From Patescibacteria group bacterium (GTDB lineage: Bacteria > Patescibacteriota > Patescibacteriia > 2-12-FULL-60-25), in contig JARGGJ010000013.1 of assembly GCA_029210915.1 (NCBI GenBank), positions 1 to 38,751 on the forward strand: a stretch of DNA of 38,751 bases, in the 5' to 3' direction. Below the pieces are notes generated by a model that searched no databases, was not told where the DNA came from, and was given only the letters and a program-made list of their open reading frames with translations. Of the stretch, positions 37,585 through 38,751 are shown in pieces (within the stretch, counting starts at the first letter, position 1; the number at the start of each line of letters is the position of its first letter). The position numbers were made by a program, and so were the translations under genes.

Positions 37585-38549
37585 TGTTCTTTTGCGAAGA
37601 CGAGGTCGAGCATAGGCATCCACGCATTAAGCGGTTGCTTTAAAAAAGTTTTTGTTTTCCATTCGCCGACTCGCAAAAACCATCTCATAAAGCGATTGCA
37701 TTTTTTAACGTCGCACTTCCAATCCGCATCACCGCCTTTTAGATTCAAACATTCCGCACCCGGAATTGCTTTTTTGATTTTCCAATAAGACCCACCGACA
37801 ATTCCCTCGGCAACCATTTGTTCTTTTGTGAGTCCGCGTTTTACCTTCCAACTCAAACTCTTCGCAATAGGATAAGCGAGCCAAAGCGGCATCCAAGGAA
37901 TAAAAGGCAAACCTGTCGTGTGGCCATCATATGGAAACGCTCTATTTGGAGTTTCTGTAAAAACAATCAAACCACCCGGCGCGAGGCATCTATACGCCTC
38001 TTTGATGATTTCTTTGCGTTGCGATGGGGGAATGTGCTCCACGACCGCGCTAAAAGTTACAATATCAAATTTCCCATCTTCAAATGGCAGTTTGGTTGTA
38101 TCTTTGAGTTGCAAAAACCCTACATCATTTTGAAACCCTTCATCACGCGCCCGCATCTCGGCAAGCTCTACAAACTGCGCATTCGGCTCCACACCTTGCA
38201 CACTCTTTGCGCCCTTATCCATCATCACAAAAGCCGATGATCCGCTTCCCGACCCCACATCCAAAATTCTTTTGCCTCGCAAAGTGCCAAAGCGATTGAT
38301 AAGCGTTACCAACCTTTTCCCAACATAATCAAAATCTTGCCTACGTTCTTTTTCATCCAGCCACCAATCACCCTTCAGCTCTACCAATTTTTTTATCGTT
38401 GCCACCGAAAGGGGAGTCTCGATAGTATCCAAAAACTTAACAAGCTTACCGTGGTGATAAGCTTTCCCCTTTGTCATTATTTGCCTAGTCTTACCCAAAT
38501 CCACCACCCTAAGCTCCGCAGATGGAGCCTTTATTGTTTGTGTTTCCAT
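37566..38549 (-). CDS. Class I SAM-dependent methyltransferase
   Basis: A 327-residue protein with a Rossmann-fold methyltransferase core. Motif I is RILDVGSGSGSSAF (about residues 94-107), the acidic loop is VQGVEPNAQF, post-motif I is LPFEDGKFDIVTFSAVVEHI (about 150-170), and motif III is CLAPGGLIVFTETPNR (about 188-203). A roughly 90-residue N-terminal helical extension precedes it. After the core, a long segment with WMPLWLAYPIAKSL and Trp/Lys-rich C-terminal sequence may fix the acceptor substrate. UbiG/COQ3-like hits are typical for such cores, but the true acceptor (lipid, sugar or small molecule) cannot be deduced. The last residues S-T-N-N-K come from the overlapping AAATAACAAATAA repeat. 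No Shine-Dalgarno is obvious. Confidence 0.85.
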   Translation of the reverse strand: METQTIKAPSAELRVVDLGKTRQIMTKGKAYHHGKLVKFLDTIETPLSVATIKKLVELKGDWWLDEKERRQDFDYVGKRLVTLINRFGTLRGKRILDVGSGSGSSAFVMMDKGAKSVQGVEPNAQFVELAEMRARDEGFQNDVGFLQLKDTTKLPFEDGKFDIVTFSAVVEHIPPSQRKEIIKEAYRCLAPGGLIVFTETPNRAFPYDGHTTGLPFIPWMPLWLAYPIAKSLSWKVKRGLTKEQMVAEGIVGGSYWKIKKAIPGAECLNLKGGDADWKCDVKKCNRFMRWFLRVGEWKTKTFLKQPLNAWMPMLDLVFAKEQSTNNK

Positions 38550-38592
38550 GGGGTAAGTATGGCATGCAATTCACATTTCTACAATCTGTATT

Positions 38593-38663
38593 TGGTCCTA
38601 GGTACATAGTCCTAGGTCCTGGCTCAGATCGAAGCCAGGACCATGTACTAAGGACCATGTACC
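38593..38663. repeat. GGACCATGTAC inverted repeat, copy 3
   Basis: Words GGTCCTAGGTACATAGTCC and GGTCCTGGC are answered by GCCAGGACCATGTAC and AAGGACCATGTACC, with centre GATCGA. Sisters are at 19958 and 35152. The remaining bases to the window end (38664-38751) hold no recognised gene. Confidence 0.85.
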
Positions 38664-38751
38664 AACGAACAACTCTGTACAGTTAACCTTCAAGGGTGAC
38701 TCTTTTTAACTGGCTATCACGATTTCTAAGGTATTGATTAAATCTTTCATA

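Overview
The window looks like a chromosomal segment of a Candidate Phyla Radiation (Patescibacteria-type) bacterium. This is inference from gene content and style, not a phylogeny: short stand-alone housekeeping genes, many small hypothetical and membrane-anchored proteins, a tRNA-Asp with an encoded CCA end, a secreted protease with the repeated C-terminal 'GRIxLQVExHGEAxYxNP' module I associate with these lineages, and intergenic spaces filled with inverted repeats. Base composition is moderate and AT-leaning.

Layout. 1-2.3 kb: a cut-off IS1595-type transposase, an EVE-domain protein and a secreted trypsin-like protease carrying a frameshift and an in-frame stop. 2.4-4.2 kb: a kinase-like hypothetical, tRNA-Asp and a nucleoside deoxyribosyltransferase-like protein. 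4.4-6.5 kb: lysS and a small RNHCP zinc protein. 6.5-10.1 kb: two large single-pass membrane proteins sharing an undescribed Cys-rich C-terminal module. 10.4-13.5 kb: two gpmI-type phosphoglycerate mutases in tandem. 13.7-17 kb: endonuclease III, a PAP2 phosphatase, MltG and an RluB-type pseudouridine synthase. 17-21 kb: a YqeK-like protein without its HD residues, a UvrD/PcrA helicase and a degenerate MetK-like protein. 21-26.5 kb: a cyclophilin lipoprotein, a histidine-phosphatase-like protein, PepF and an ADP-ribosylglycohydrolase. 26.5-32.3 kb: a same-strand run of five membrane-anchored outward-facing proteins (C39 peptidase, two GerMN proteins, a CapA-type protein and an unknown). 32.3-33.8 kb: an acidic small protein and, divergently, four tightly coupled tiny Cys-rich proteins built from one repeated 26-28 residue module. 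33.9-36.5 kb: xseA, xseB, a four-TM protein and a UMP-kinase-like gene. 36.6-38.5 kb: a second deoxyribosyltransferase-like protein, a hypothetical and a SAM methyltransferase.

Functionally the known genes cover translation (lysS, tRNA-Asp, rRNA pseudouridylation), glycolysis (gpmI), DNA repair (nth, uvrD, xseAB), nucleotide metabolism, and cell wall or surface work (mltG, PAP2, CapA, GerMN, C39). Best candidates for something new are the four-gene Cys-module operon (32.84-33.80 kb) and the paired membrane proteins with the shared 'C-P-Y-D...DVS-C...IP' module (6.56-10.11 kb). Two further themes run through the window. Several unrelated families of modular inverted repeats sit at gene borders and sometimes supply the last codons or a promoter. 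Translation initiation is split: many housekeeping and surface genes have a -10 box 6-9 nt before the ATG and so look leaderless, while most accessory genes have a strong Shine-Dalgarno sequence.
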